From Bradyrhizobium sp. AZCC 2262 (lineage in GTDB: Bacteria > Pseudomonadota > Alphaproteobacteria > Rhizobiales > Xanthobacteraceae): a DNA stretch of 64,000 nt. Position numbers and translations under genes: made by a program. This document shows positions 38,047 through 46,012 of the stretch, piece by piece (within the stretch, counting starts at the first letter, position 1; each line of letters begins with the position of its first letter). The stretch spans positions 9,166,501 through 9,230,500 of the forward strand of contig NZ_JAZHRT010000001.1 in assembly GCF_036924535.1 (NCBI RefSeq), read 5' to 3'. The notes below the pieces were generated by a model. It was given only the letters and a program-made list of their open reading frames with translations. It was not told the DNA's origin and did not search any database.

Positions 38047-38424
38047 GCCGCCATCCGTGATCGATGTCGCTTATTGGCACAAAGCCGACATTGATTAGTA
38101 CTGCAGCCAAGTCCGCTCTGGCGAAAAGCGACATGCGATTGATCGACGTTCCGTCGAAACCCCACCCTTATAGCATCGGTAGTGGCCGAAGCGATCACGT
38201 CCCCTGATTATTCGAGATTGTCAGGAAGTAAGTAAAATGCTCGCCGTTGCCCCCATAGTGTGCCGCCCGATCTATCGCGGCGGTCAGAGGGATGTCCCAA
38301 CCCCCTCATGCCCCGCTGGCCGATCGCGCTAATTTGAAAGAGCGTGATGAAAATGTTCGCTTTAAGCAGCCAATGACCCCCCACGTTTCCCGTGAAGGAC
38401 TAGTCCCATGGAAACTTGAGGCAA
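38047..38424. other. Gap downstream of histidine kinase
   Basis: This 378-bp stretch has no gene I can support, no clear terminator, and mixed base composition. A frame at 38292 reads through it without family resemblance. Confidence 0.4.
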
Positions 38425-38499
38425 ATGGAAATGCAAGAAGACTTAATCCTATGGTTGGCTTTGTTTGTGGGTTTGGGAGCTGTGGCGATCTTCATATAA
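38425..38499 (+). CDS. Possible 24-residue single-helix membrane microprotein
   Basis: MEMQEDLILWLALFVGLGAVAIFI is one acidic N-terminus plus a full-length hydrophobic helix, with GAGG 5 nt before the ATG. It has the build of known bacterial transmembrane microproteins. Chance cannot be excluded at this length. Confidence 0.35.
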   Translation: MEMQEDLILWLALFVGLGAVAIFI

Positions 38500-38565
38500 A
38501 GCACCCTCAGACCGCGCGCGCGCAGGGACGCCCGTGGTGCGTGTCTGCCCTGTCGAAGCCGGGAA

Positions 38566-38751
38566 GCGGTCGGCCCAGTCATGGCCGTTGCGTGTGAAGC
38601 AGCGGACCCGCGAGCCGCCCCGGCGCACCATCAGCCGGTACCCGTCATGCTTGATTTCGTGGACCCACAGCGGGCCGGACGGCGGTCGATCCACCTTCGA
38701 CGGCTGGCACGGTTCGATGAAGCCGGAGCGACGCCGCCGCTGAAGGACCAT
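38566..38751 (-). pseudogene. ATP-dependent DNA ligase fragment
   Basis: About 62 codons read GPLWVHEIKHDGYRLMVRR and VRCFTRNGHDWADRFPA. This is the nucleotidyltransferase start of LigD/LigC-type ligases, with the adenylated lysine in KHDGYR. After DWADRFPA the family sequence ends and unrelated codons follow, so the rest of the enzyme is missing. It is a relic, probably from LigD-type end-joining genes lost by rearrangement. Confidence 0.75.
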
Positions 38752-38859
38752 CGCCCGGAGGATAGAGCAGCGCGCGACGGGTTCAATCCGCGAGAAAGTG
38801 CCTTGCCGTTAACCCTCAACCTGCGGCGGTGTGATATTGCTCCTGTGGGGACAATCAGC

Positions 38860-39699
38860 ATGGCAAAGAAGGCACCTAAGTTCGATCCCGGCGACGGCCT
38901 GATCGTCACCGAGGTTGGCTCGTGGGCATCCGAAAAGCATGCTCGCGTGCAAGCCTACATCAAAATCGCGAGCGCGACGCGAGCCAAGTACGTTCCACCG
39001 CCAGCATGGCGCGCCGGTACGAGCTATATAGAATTGTTTTCGGGTCCCGGTCGCTCTCTGATCAGGGGCACCAACCGCATCATCGATGGCAGTCCGCTGG
39101 TCGCCTACAACGCGGCGCAGCTCAGCGGCGCGCCCTTCACGTCAATCCACCTCAACGATTTCGATGCGCAAAATTCGTCTGCCGTGGATGCGCGCATCCG
39201 CGCGCTCGGCGGTGCTGCTACTTGCTACAGCGACCCAGCCGATGTGGCCGTTGATAAGATCGTCGCGGCGGTGAACCCGAGCGGACTGCATTTCGCCTTC
39301 TTGGACCCGTATAACCTCGAAGGGTTGTCGTTCGACATCATCAGGAAGCTGTCGAAACTGAAGGTCGATCTTCTCATTCATGTCAGCGTGCACGATCTTC
39401 AGCGCAATCTTGACGACTACAGCAGGCCCGGTGATGTCTTGGATACCTTTGCTCCCGGCTGGAGCAAACACGTTGACCCGAAGAAGCTATCGAGAAATTC
39501 GTTTCGGGCGGCATTGATGGAATACTGGCTGGCCGAAATTCGAAAGCTCGGCAAGTTGCCAGCAGAAGGCGTCGAGCTTGTCGAAGGTCCGACCGGACAG
39601 CGGCTCTACTGGCTTGTGTTTGCGAGTGAGCACAACATTGCGCGAAAGTTTTGGGAAGCTGTTCGCAACCCCATGCGGCAGACAACGATGGATTTCTGA
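38860..39699 (+). CDS. tcmP: Three-Cys-motif partner protein TcmP
   Basis: This 279-residue protein starts at ATG 38860 (MAKKAPKFDPGDGLIVTEVGSWASEKHARVQAYIKIAS), with GGGGA upstream. It has methyltransferase-like elements YIELFSGPGRS (a glycine-rich loop), HLNDFDAQN, and LHFAFLDPYNLEGLSFDII (a DPYN-type motif). This is the pattern of TcmP proteins that occur next to three-Cys-motif (Gp37/Gp68) proteins. Its stop overlaps the next start by one base (TGATG), so the two are coupled. The Rossmann-like motifs suggest a nucleic-acid methyltransferase relative, which is inference. Confidence 0.88.
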   Translation: MAKKAPKFDPGDGLIVTEVGSWASEKHARVQAYIKIASATRAKYVPPPAWRAGTSYIELFSGPGRSLIRGTNRIIDGSPLVAYNAAQLSGAPFTSIHLNDFDAQNSSAVDARIRALGGAATCYSDPADVAVDKIVAAVNPSGLHFAFLDPYNLEGLSFDIIRKLSKLKVDLLIHVSVHDLQRNLDDYSRPGDVLDTFAPGWSKHVDPKKLSRNSFRAALMEYWLAEIRKLGKLPAEGVELVEGPTGQRLYWLVFASEHNIARKFWEAVRNPMRQTTMDF

Positions 39700-40451
39700 T
39701 GGCTGACACTTCAATCGAATGGACCGACGCGACGTGGAACCCGGTCGCAGGCTGCACGGTCATCTCGCCCGGCTGCACGAACTGCTATGCGATGCGGATG
39801 GCGGCGCGGCTCGATGCGATGGGCATGAAGAAATATCGCGGGCTGACGCGCAAGAGCGGCAAGCGCGCGGTCTGGACTGGCAAGGTCAGGCTTGATCGCA
39901 ACGCGCTCGGTATACCGGCAGGCTGGAAGAAGCCGCGCCGGATTTTTGTGAACTCGATGTCGGACCTGTTTCACGAAGCCGTGCCAGCCGAGTTTGTCGG
40001 CGCCGTCTGGCGTGCGATGCAGACAACACCGCAGCACACCTATCAGATTTTGACGAAGCGACCGGACCGAATGGCGAATATTACCGCATCGCTGCCGGTG
40101 CTGCCCAACGTGTGGCTCGGGACAAGCGTCGAAAGCGCCGACTACCTTGGACGCATTGACGATCTGCGCAAGGTCGATGCTACCGTCAGGTTTGTCTCGT
40201 TCGAGCCCTTGCTCGGTTCGGTGGCTCCGGCCGATCTGCGCGGCATCCAGTGGGCAATCGTCGGTGGCGAAAGTGGTCCGCGTTCGCGACCGATGGCCGA
40301 GCAGTGGGTCGCTGAGATTGAGACCGCATGCCGCAAGGCAAAGACAGCGTTTTTCTTCAAGCAATGGGGCGGCATTCGCAAGAAGAGTACTGGCAGGCAC
40401 TATCGAGGACGCACGTTTGATGAGATGCCGCGCGCCGTCGCGATGTCCTAG
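39699..40451 (+). CDS. Phage Gp37/Gp68-family three-Cys-motif protein (DUF5131)
   Basis: This 250-residue protein carries IEWTDATWNPVAGC at the N-terminus with Cys19-x6-Cys26-x2-Cys29. The triplet recalls radical-SAM iron-sulfur sites but has unusual spacing. Further family marks are IFVNSMSDLFHEAVP, YQILTKRPDR, NVWLGTSVE, and the C-terminal WAIVGGESGPRSRPM and FFKQWGG. The family is common on phages and islands and pairs with TcmP. Its chemistry is unknown. The last 4 bp overlap the 3' end of the convergent zincin gene. Confidence 0.92.
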   Translation: MADTSIEWTDATWNPVAGCTVISPGCTNCYAMRMAARLDAMGMKKYRGLTRKSGKRAVWTGKVRLDRNALGIPAGWKKPRRIFVNSMSDLFHEAVPAEFVGAVWRAMQTTPQHTYQILTKRPDRMANITASLPVLPNVWLGTSVESADYLGRIDDLRKVDATVRFVSFEPLLGSVAPADLRGIQWAIVGGESGPRSRPMAEQWVAEIETACRKAKTAFFFKQWGGIRKKSTGRHYRGRTFDEMPRAVAMS

Positions 40452-41104
40452 GCAAATGTTGACCTTGAGGTGTCCGGTCTAAAGCCGTCCTTGTGCGCCT
40501 GCTGCAACGCAGGGAGGACGCTGTGCTCCCAAATGCCCTCGATGATCTTCAAGAAGCATTCCCGCATGTCCTTCGCGCTAGCTCGCAGTTCCTCCGGCAG
40601 GTTTTGATCCAGAAGACCGAACACAGTGACGCGGTCAGCTAGCGGCGGATGTGATGTTCCAGCCGGGGCGCTGTCGAGACCTGTCTCTAGCACCCAACGT
40701 GCACGGCGGGTCATGTCCATCAACCCCAACACGATAACGCCGCCAGCGCCGGAGATTGCATAGAAGTTAGGAGGCTCCGCCTTGTCGCCTAATGCCATGC
40801 TTACCGCGCGCGCGAATAAATCAGCTTCGTGCTCATCATCGAAAACATTCCGCGTGTCTTCAGTTGACGTAGCTTGACCGTGCTTCATCACGTGATGGCC
40901 ATACTCGTGAGCAAGCGAAAACCACTCGATTGCGTTCAAAATCAAAATTCTGGTCACTTGCTGCCCAACTTGATCGGGCGGCGGACTAATGGATTGCGGC
41001 GGCAACTCACCACAAGCGAATGCGGAGATAATCACCGCCCATTCGGCTAGCAGCCTTGGCGACGCGCGTAAAGCCGGGAGTACCAAGGCGGGATCATTGC
41101 TCAC
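40448..41104 (-). CDS. M48-like zinc metallopeptidase homologue
   Basis: This 218-residue protein has zinc motif His66-Glu-Tyr-Gly-His70 and a downstream EHEADLFA with Glu93 and Asp95, the arrangement of gluzincins of the M48 type. No signal peptide or transmembrane segment is evident; a hydrophobic stretch GGVIVLGLMDM follows the zinc site. It converges on the TcmP/DUF5131 pair with a 4-bp overlap of the 3' ends. Soluble HEYGHH zincins of unknown substrate occur in phage and defence loci, but no role can be claimed here. Confidence 0.75.
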   Translation of the reverse strand: MSNDPALVLPALRASPRLLAEWAVIISAFACGELPPQSISPPPDQVGQQVTRILILNAIEWFSLAHEYGHHVMKHGQATSTEDTRNVFDDEHEADLFARAVSMALGDKAEPPNFYAISGAGGVIVLGLMDMTRRARWVLETGLDSAPAGTSHPPLADRVTVFGLLDQNLPEELRASAKDMRECFLKIIEGIWEHSVLPALQQAHKDGFRPDTSRSTFA

Positions 41105-41382
41105 TTTGATGAGTGTTCCGGTCTCGTGCAGCAGCGTTCGAGCAAGCGCTTTGCTAACGCAGTTGCAAAAGCCGCCAGCCGCAATTCTGATCCTGCGGAT
41201 CGAAAGTGATTGGCCGATCTAAACTGGAAATGTCGGAGTGCCTGAATACCGTGTCGATTGCTCGGAATTGACTCGCTATTGGACCGTTAAAAAGCGCAGG
41301 GTGATTTATCACCGTTTCGCGCTTTTGGCTGTTGTCGGTGACTGAGAGTGTTGAGCTCCCGCCTTGGTGAAAGGGAGATCCC

Positions 41383-41553
41383 ATGCCCAAGAATTCCCCG
41401 CCTCCGATCTGCCCGAAGTGCAGCATACCTATGCGATTTGTGCTCGTGAAAACGGGAGGACGCAAATTCCGCTGCGTCGATTGCGATGTAACAGGCCTCC
41501 TCAAATTGCCGGAGTTCACACAGCTCACGGGCGAATTAAGGCATCCGGGCTGA
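41383..41553 (+). CDS. Small zinc-ribbon protein
   Basis: This 56-residue protein has two CxxC knuckles, CPKC near residue 10 and FRCVDCD near 30, making one zinc ribbon. AGGGAG is 6 nt before the ATG. Such proteins are numerous in Bradyrhizobium genomes and have no known function. Confidence 0.65.
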   Translation: MPKNSPPPICPKCSIPMRFVLVKTGGRKFRCVDCDVTGLLKLPEFTQLTGELRHPG

Positions 41554-41607
41554 GACGGTCTCTGAGATAAGCCACCTGTTCGTCACCCAGCGTGCTAAGC
41601 CCTTGCA

Positions 41608-41861
41608 TGGTAACAATGGATCTCTTCCGACAAGGGCTGCTGGCGCAGATGGAGCGCGCTACCCATCACGGTCGGATTGATGTCCTAATCAACTCGGGGG
41701 AGCTGTACCGCTCACTCGGTGGCTATCCCGGCTCTACGCATGGGATGCCTTTCTGCTGTGACGCCATGGAAGCGGAAATGAAGCTTGGCGATATCTTGCT
41801 TATTGAGCGCGCCAACGGGGCCGGAATGACTGTCCGCTACTTGTTGCCCCGCTCCACTTAG
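41608..41861 (+). CDS. Small conserved protein with NSGELYR-GGYPG-CC pattern
   Basis: Of the open frame starting at 41592, I take ATG 41608 (MVTMDLFRQGLL), giving 84 residues. Key conserved positions are VLINSGELYRSLGGYPG, MPFCCDAMEAEMKLGD and a C-terminal TVRYLLPR. I recall similar small proteins beside HNH nucleases in many genomes, but no nuclease gene is here. Function is unknown. Confidence 0.6.
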
Positions 41862-41880
41862 GCGGCTTGAAAGGCTCACT

Positions 41881-42030
41881 ATGACGCTGAAGATCAAAGA
41901 ACATACGTGCCAGACCTGCAACGGAACGGGCTTCCCCGTGGTGGCGCAGCCGATCCGGCCGGACCGCAAAATCTACCCCGTCAAATGCAGAGACTGCGAC
42001 GGCAAGGGAAAGATTACGGACGCCAACTAA
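41881..42030 (+). CDS. 49-residue DnaJ-type zinc-finger protein
   Basis: MTLKIKEHTCQTCNGTGFPV and KCRDCDGKGKI form two CxxCxGxG repeats, as in the DnaJ/HypA-type zinc fold. It begins 19 bp after the preceding gene, so they are probably co-transcribed. Too small for enzymatic function. Confidence 0.6.
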   Translation: MTLKIKEHTCQTCNGTGFPVVAQPIRPDRKIYPVKCRDCDGKGKITDAN

Positions 42031-42102
42031 GGCGGCCTATATTCGCGTACCTGAGCAATATTGACCACGCGGGATTGCCCAAAGCAGTCCATGCTCAGGG
42101 TC

Positions 42103-42312
42103 ATGGCCCTAGAAGCGCAAATGCTGACCACTGAAGAATTCGCCTCCCTGCTTACGGTCTGTAACGCGGCTATAAATAGCTCAGCGTCCGCAATCCCCGC
42201 CGGGCACAGCGCTAGGCTGATCGCGCTGGGCTACATGGTGGACCTAGCGGGCGAGCTGCGTATGACCACGCCAGGACGAATCCGGATATATGCCGGGCAA
42301 CTCGCTGGCTGA
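42103..42312 (+). CDS. Small hypothetical protein
   Basis: This 69-residue protein starts at MALEAQMLTTEEFASLL (the start could be 42121). A central AIPAGHSARLIALGYMVDLAGELRMTTPGRIRIYAG resembles a winged-helix hairpin seen in short alphaproteobacterial proteins. It lies downstream of the zinc-finger gene, same strand. Function unknown. Confidence 0.55.
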   Translation: MALEAQMLTTEEFASLLTVCNAAINSSASAIPAGHSARLIALGYMVDLAGELRMTTPGRIRIYAGQLAG

Positions 42313-42711
42313 TGGCCTTACCGTTTATATCGGGGTCTGCAATCCGGGCGACGATAGCCACTCGTTCATATGTGACGCCGTCTCTGGCTGCCTGCCTGCG
42401 CGACGATTTTTTTGGGGGGCAAAACCGCGCAGATCAGCAAAGGCAGACATTGGTTGGCCGCGCGGATGGCAAGGGGCTAGGTCAGCATCCCTCACTTGAT
42501 CTTCCTTGAGCCGCGCCCAGTTTTAAGAAAGGTTAGGTTTGATCGATAGGTTCTCGCACCGGCTAGCACCAACAGGAGACATAAGAGACCCATAGCGGCC
42601 ACTGTCTAAGGCTAGAGCAAAGTCGAGCGCATCAACCCCAACTGTAAACGAAAGGACCGCCGGTCTCCGGCGGTCTTTTTGTTTGGGTGAGCCGGGGCGA
42701 TCAAGGTCCTC
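42313..42711. other. Gap with terminator
   Basis: This 399-bp gap holds a strong terminator at 42655-42680. No gene is supported. Confidence 0.5.
42655..42680 (+). terminator. Intrinsic terminator
   Basis: GACCGCCGG-tct-CCGGCGGTC followed by TTTTTG forms a perfect 9-bp stem. No gene directly precedes it, so an unannotated small RNA upstream (42540-42680) is possible. Confidence 0.9.
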
Positions 42712-42921
42712 GTGATATGCTTAAGCCAAAGCAAGGAGGCTGGCATCAGCTTATTTAAAACACCAGATCAGTCGGCTCAGGTTGAATACGACGGCATTTC
42801 CATCCCGATACCTAGGTCGACATACGAAAAGAACGGCTACAAGCCCGATTTCGACAAACTGCCCCTCGAAGACGAATATAAGGCGGCCCAGGAGAAGTTG
42901 CGTAATGCCCCGAGGCCCTAA
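42712..42921 (+). CDS. Possible small hypothetical protein
   Basis: Sixty-nine codons from a GTG include VEYDGISIPIPRSTYEKNGYKPDFDKLPLEDEY. The composition is protein-like, but there is no ribosome-binding site or recognised family. Confidence 0.4.
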   Translation: MICLSQSKEAGISLFKTPDQSAQVEYDGISIPIPRSTYEKNGYKPDFDKLPLEDEYKAAQEKLRNAPRP

Positions 42922-42977
42922 AGGCAATTCACCCCCTCGGGCTGACTGCTATCTGCAGGATCACCCCTGAAAAACAA

Positions 42978-43211
42978 TTATCGAAGGTGCTGCGCTTTGG
43001 CGATGTGTTGACCAATTTCGTTCGCCTGATTGGCTTCGCCGGCATCAGTCAACAAATGCTGAAGCTGGGTAGCACCAGTCAAATCCAAGCCGACCAGCGG
43101 ATTTCCCGTTGACCGAAACCACAGTCGCGGCACACCCAATTCATCTTTGCGGGCTTCGATTTCGCATTCGGTGGGTGGTATTCCGAACATACTGAAGAAC
43201 TCTGATTTCAT
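42978..43211 (-). CDS. Small hypothetical protein
   Basis: This 77-residue acidic protein contains VPRLWFRSTGNPLVGLDLTGATQLQHLLTDAGEANQANEIGQHIAKA, which looks like a short strand-helix-helix fold. Similar short proteins are frequent in this genus. Function unknown. Confidence 0.55.
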   Translation of the reverse strand: MKSEFFSMFGIPPTECEIEARKDELGVPRLWFRSTGNPLVGLDLTGATQLQHLLTDAGEANQANEIGQHIAKAQHLR

Positions 43212-43346
43212 CTCAGCCTCCGGTGCCCTATCAAATAATGTGGGAACGAAAATGCGACTTTAAAGGCAAAGAAAACGAAAGCGGCCCCGACCGGGGATAG
43301 GGGAATTACCGAGGCCGCCCGGCCCGCCGCTACAGAGTTCCGATTT

Positions 43347-43499
43347 CTAACCGTCCTTCGACTTGGTAACCTCTCTCGCCAGTCGTTCAGCCTTCAGCCG
43401 TTCTAGGTTTTTGCGCAGCGCTTTTTGCTCCTGCTCGTAATCGTTCAGGGGCCTATCCGATGGACGGAACATGCTTGCTTCATTTTCGCGTTTGCTCAT
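43347..43499 (-). CDS. Small helical hypothetical protein
   Basis: Fifty residues start MSKRENEASMFRPSDRPLNDYEQEQ, followed by a charged helix KALRKNLERLKAERLAREV. The 'PLxDYEQEQKALRxNLERLKAERLARE' pattern recurs in Bradyrhizobium and near relatives. The upstream codons to 43547 are not used because AAAGGG precedes this ATG. Confidence 0.6.
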   Translation of the reverse strand: MSKRENEASMFRPSDRPLNDYEQEQKALRKNLERLKAERLAREVTKSKDG

Positions 43500-43617
43500 G
43501 ACGTGACCCTTTTGATGGATGGATCCCCACGACTGAATACCGCGCATCGTACTGGCTCAGACTAACATACTTGAAGGGGCCGATGTCAGTTCTGGCGGCG
43601 AAACTAATGTCTCAGTT

Positions 43618-43938
43618 GGGTCAATCGCGTCGGTTTGCCCCTCCACCGATGACTTCCGGTCTTCCCCCGATAGTGTTGCAAAAGTCGAAAGTTGCAGCGG
43701 TCCAAATTTTTGGCGAAAACCTGAAGCGCAAAGAGGTCGATGATTCGTATAGCCTCAGTCGCGCTACCGAAGTCGCCCATGAATTTGGCGCAAGGCGATG
43801 AGGTCCCTCAGATCATTACACGAAGAACGCGCCAGCGGCCCTCAGAATTTTTGACATCTCCTGCAAAACGACTTTTGCAACACAATCCCCCCGGAAGCGG
43901 ACACCGTCACGGCCGGTCGGCATGTCTCAAAAGTGCCA
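43618..43938 (+). repeat. Dispersed ~97-bp repeat, copy 1, split by MITE
   Basis: The left part is GGGTCAATCGCGTCGGTTTG...CTTCCGGTCTTCCCCC. The right part, after a 219-bp insertion, is CCCCCGGAAGCGGAC...GGTCGGCATGTCTCAAAAGTGCCA. It lies between two minus-strand genes. Confidence 0.85.
43669..43887. mobile_element. 219-bp MITE-like element, copy A
   Basis: Ends GATAGTGTTGCAAAAGTCG and CGACTTTTGCAACACAATC are terminal inverted repeats (18 of 19 paired). CCCCC flanks it on both sides (43664-43668 and 43888-43892), while an uninterrupted copy of the host repeat has a single CCCCC (49487-49492 region). It codes for no protein, so it would need a transposase in trans. Copy B at 45729-45947 has the same length in opposite orientation. 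Confidence 0.88.
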
Positions 43939-44001
43939 TGCGACATTGGCGAACGATGCCACACCGACGCGCCGATGAACAATTGCGGAAAATCGGCGAC
44001 G

Positions 44002-44835
44002 TCAGCGCTGCGATGTATTGGTCGGCTGCCGATCCAACAGAATATCGTTCATCCTGATTTCCAGCGCGATTTTCACGTTCGGGTGCGTCAGAATATAGAA
44101 GCGCCCGTCCTTCACCGCGTCGATCGTGATCTTTGCGATGTCGGCGGCGGATAGCTTTCCTGATTTGATCGCCTGTCTGATGCGATCCGAGTACTGTTCC
44201 GCTTCCGGATTGGAGTCCGCGAGTTCCGCGGGCCGGTTGCGTTCGGAGTTCGATATCCCGGTGTCAACGAATGCGGGGCATAGCACGGAAACGCCGATCG
44301 GCGCATTCTGGCCGCGCAGCTCGTGATGAAGGCATTCCGTGATCGCGACTACGGCGTGTTTGCTCGCGGCATAGACGCCTGAGCCCGGGGGCGCAAGCAG
44401 CCCCGCTGCGGAGGCTGTGTTGACGATGTAAGACTCTTCCTTTTGCGCCAGCATGCGCGGCACGAAGCTGCGCAACCCGTGAACCACGCCCATCACGTTG
44501 ATACCCAGCGTCCACTTCCAGTCGTCGAGCGTGGCCGTCCAGATCGGCCCCGCCGTTCCCACGCCCGCGTTGTTGAAGAGCAAGTGGCATGCGCCAAAGC
44601 GGTCGTATGTCGACCTTGCCAGTTGCTCAATGCTGTCGGCACGGGAGACGTCGCTGCCAATCACGAGGGACTCGGTGCCAGGCTTGAGCAGCGCGACGGT
44701 GGTACCTAAGCCACCTGTATCGATATCTGTGAGAATAACCTTCATTCCTTCGTCGGCGCAACGGATCGCAAATTCACGACCAAATCCACTGGCCGCACCC
44801 GTAATCACCGCAACTTTTCCGTGAAGCTCTTTCAT
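44002..44835 (-). CDS. Short-chain dehydrogenase/reductase
   Basis: This 277-residue classical SDR has the cofactor motif TGAASGFGREFA (residues 12-23), NNAGVG near 90, catalytic Ser in NTASAAG, and YAASKHA with the Tyr-Lys pair near 155-159. Asp after the second strand (LTDID) suggests NAD preference. It is slightly longer than average because of an extended C-terminal region. The substrate is unknown. Confidence 0.92.
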   Translation of the reverse strand: MKELHGKVAVITGAASGFGREFAIRCADEGMKVILTDIDTGGLGTTVALLKPGTESLVIGSDVSRADSIEQLARSTYDRFGACHLLFNNAGVGTAGPIWTATLDDWKWTLGINVMGVVHGLRSFVPRMLAQKEESYIVNTASAAGLLAPPGSGVYAASKHAVVAITECLHHELRGQNAPIGVSVLCPAFVDTGISNSERNRPAELADSNPEAEQYSDRIRQAIKSGKLSAADIAKITIDAVKDGRFYILTHPNVKIALEIRMNDILLDRQPTNTSQR

Positions 44836-45037
44836 GGCGAGTCCTAGTGAGAAACACGTCGGGAAGTACGGTTGCGCCGGTTTCTTGTAATGAAGGCGCG
44901 CCTATCACCGGGATTGCGATATCATCGATAGAGCCGGCGTTCGACCCGCGCCTCGGCCATTATTGCGCTCCGATGCGTAATACGGAAAGTCTATGGGCTA
45001 AGACCGGGATGTGTCCATCGAGTTCGCAATCCGCTTG

Positions 45038-45133
45038 GGGTCAATCGCGTCATTTTGCTCCTCAGCCGACTACTTCCGGTCTCCCCTGGAAACGGACATC
45101 GTCAGGGCCGGTCGCCACGTCTCAAAGGTGCCA
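45038..45133 (+). repeat. Dispersed ~97-bp repeat, copy 2
   Basis: GGGTCAATCGCGTCATTTTG...ACTTCCGGTCTCCCCTGGAA ACGGACATCGTCAGGGCCGG...CTCAAAGGTGCCA. It ends 16 bp before the 3' end of the GNAT gene. Confidence 0.85.
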
Positions 45134-45149
45134 GTTTCGGACCTGACGG

Positions 45150-45617
45150 TTAGTCCGCAAGGCAAAGGTTCATCGCTAGTTTCGGCAACATTCTTCCCGG
45201 CACCGAGCCAGACGGCGCTTGGCCGACATCGTAAGCTCCCATCCTGCGGTAAAAGGGAGCGGCATCGGGATCCGCCTCGATCGTTAGTCGCGTGGCACCC
45301 AGTTCTTTCGCGACGTCGGTAGCCCAAGCGAACAGCGCCTTACCCGTGCCGCTGCGGAGCGCGCTGGGCTCGACGAATAGTTTCAGCAAATCAGCTTCAT
45401 CATCGACTACTCTTAGCTGTGCAACACCGATTGGCTTGCCGTCATGTTCAGCAACCGCGATGGGCGTCAACTCCAAGTCGCGCGGTTCAAACGACAACTC
45501 GCCGCGACACGCTTCCATGAATTCCTCGTCGTAGCCCCAGACAGCCTTAGACCTGAAACACAGATCGGAAAGGCCGGATAACTCATCAATCGTCGGCGGT
45601 CGGAGTTTCAGAGCCAA
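45150..45617 (-). CDS. GNAT-family N-acetyltransferase
   Basis: This 155-residue protein has the GNAT fold, with acetyl-CoA-binding motif A in LLKLFVEPSALRSGTGKALFAWATDVAKELGATRLTIEADPDAAPFYRRMG (about 87-140). The last part, PFYRRMGA, is the classic motif B end. The acceptor is unknown. Confidence 0.9.
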   Translation of the reverse strand: MALKLRPPTIDELSGLSDLCFRSKAVWGYDEEFMEACRGELSFEPRDLELTPIAVAEHDGKPIGVAQLRVVDDEADLLKLFVEPSALRSGTGKALFAWATDVAKELGATRLTIEADPDAAPFYRRMGAYDVGQAPSGSVPGRMLPKLAMNLCLAD

Positions 45618-45677
45618 GCAAAACCTCTTTCGACTTGAGGGAGCGGTGTAGCATTTCAGCTTGCCAATGTCTCTTGT

Positions 45678-45998
45678 GGGTCAAATTCGGCAGTCAGGGC
45701 GTGCAACTCGGCAGTCCGCTTTACCCTCGATATTGTTGCGAAAGTCTTTTTGGGGTGGCGAACGAAAATTCTTAGAGCTGCTGATACGCTTTATGCGCGG
45801 CAACGTGAGGGACCATATCGTTTCATCCAAAATCGATCACGAACCTCCGCAGTGGCGTTGAAAAGCGACGCAGCTGCGGAGAAGTCCAAAGATCAACTTT
45901 CGCGAGATTTTCCGGGTCGCTCGATTTTCGACTTTTGCAACAATATCCCCTCAAAAACGGACGTCGCCAGGGGGGCCTGTCAGGTCCGAAAAGTGCCA
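45678..45998 (+). repeat. Dispersed ~97-bp repeat, copy 3, split by MITE
   Basis: A subfamily copy: GGGTCAAATTCGGCAGTCAG...AGTCCGCTTTACCCTC | 219-bp insert | CCCTCAAAAACGGACGTCGCC...GTCCGAAAAGTGCCA. It ends 14 bp before the 3' end of the hydrolase-cyclase gene. Confidence 0.83.
45729..45947. mobile_element. 219-bp MITE-like element, copy B
   Basis: Ends GATATTGTTGCGAAAGTC and GACTTTTGCAACAATATC are inverted repeats (17 of 18). CCCTC is duplicated at both sides (45724-45728, 45948-45952). When copy A is reverse-complemented, both copies have TGAGGGACC at the same offset (bases 78-86) and share further interior matches, so they are one family inserted in opposite orientations. No ORF is carried. 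Confidence 0.88.
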
Positions 45999-46012
45999 AA
46001 CCCGGACATGTA

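Noticed and set aside
41154..41528. 124-codon minus-strand frame
   Set aside because: It overlaps the better supported small zinc-ribbon gene on the plus strand and has no family resemblance.
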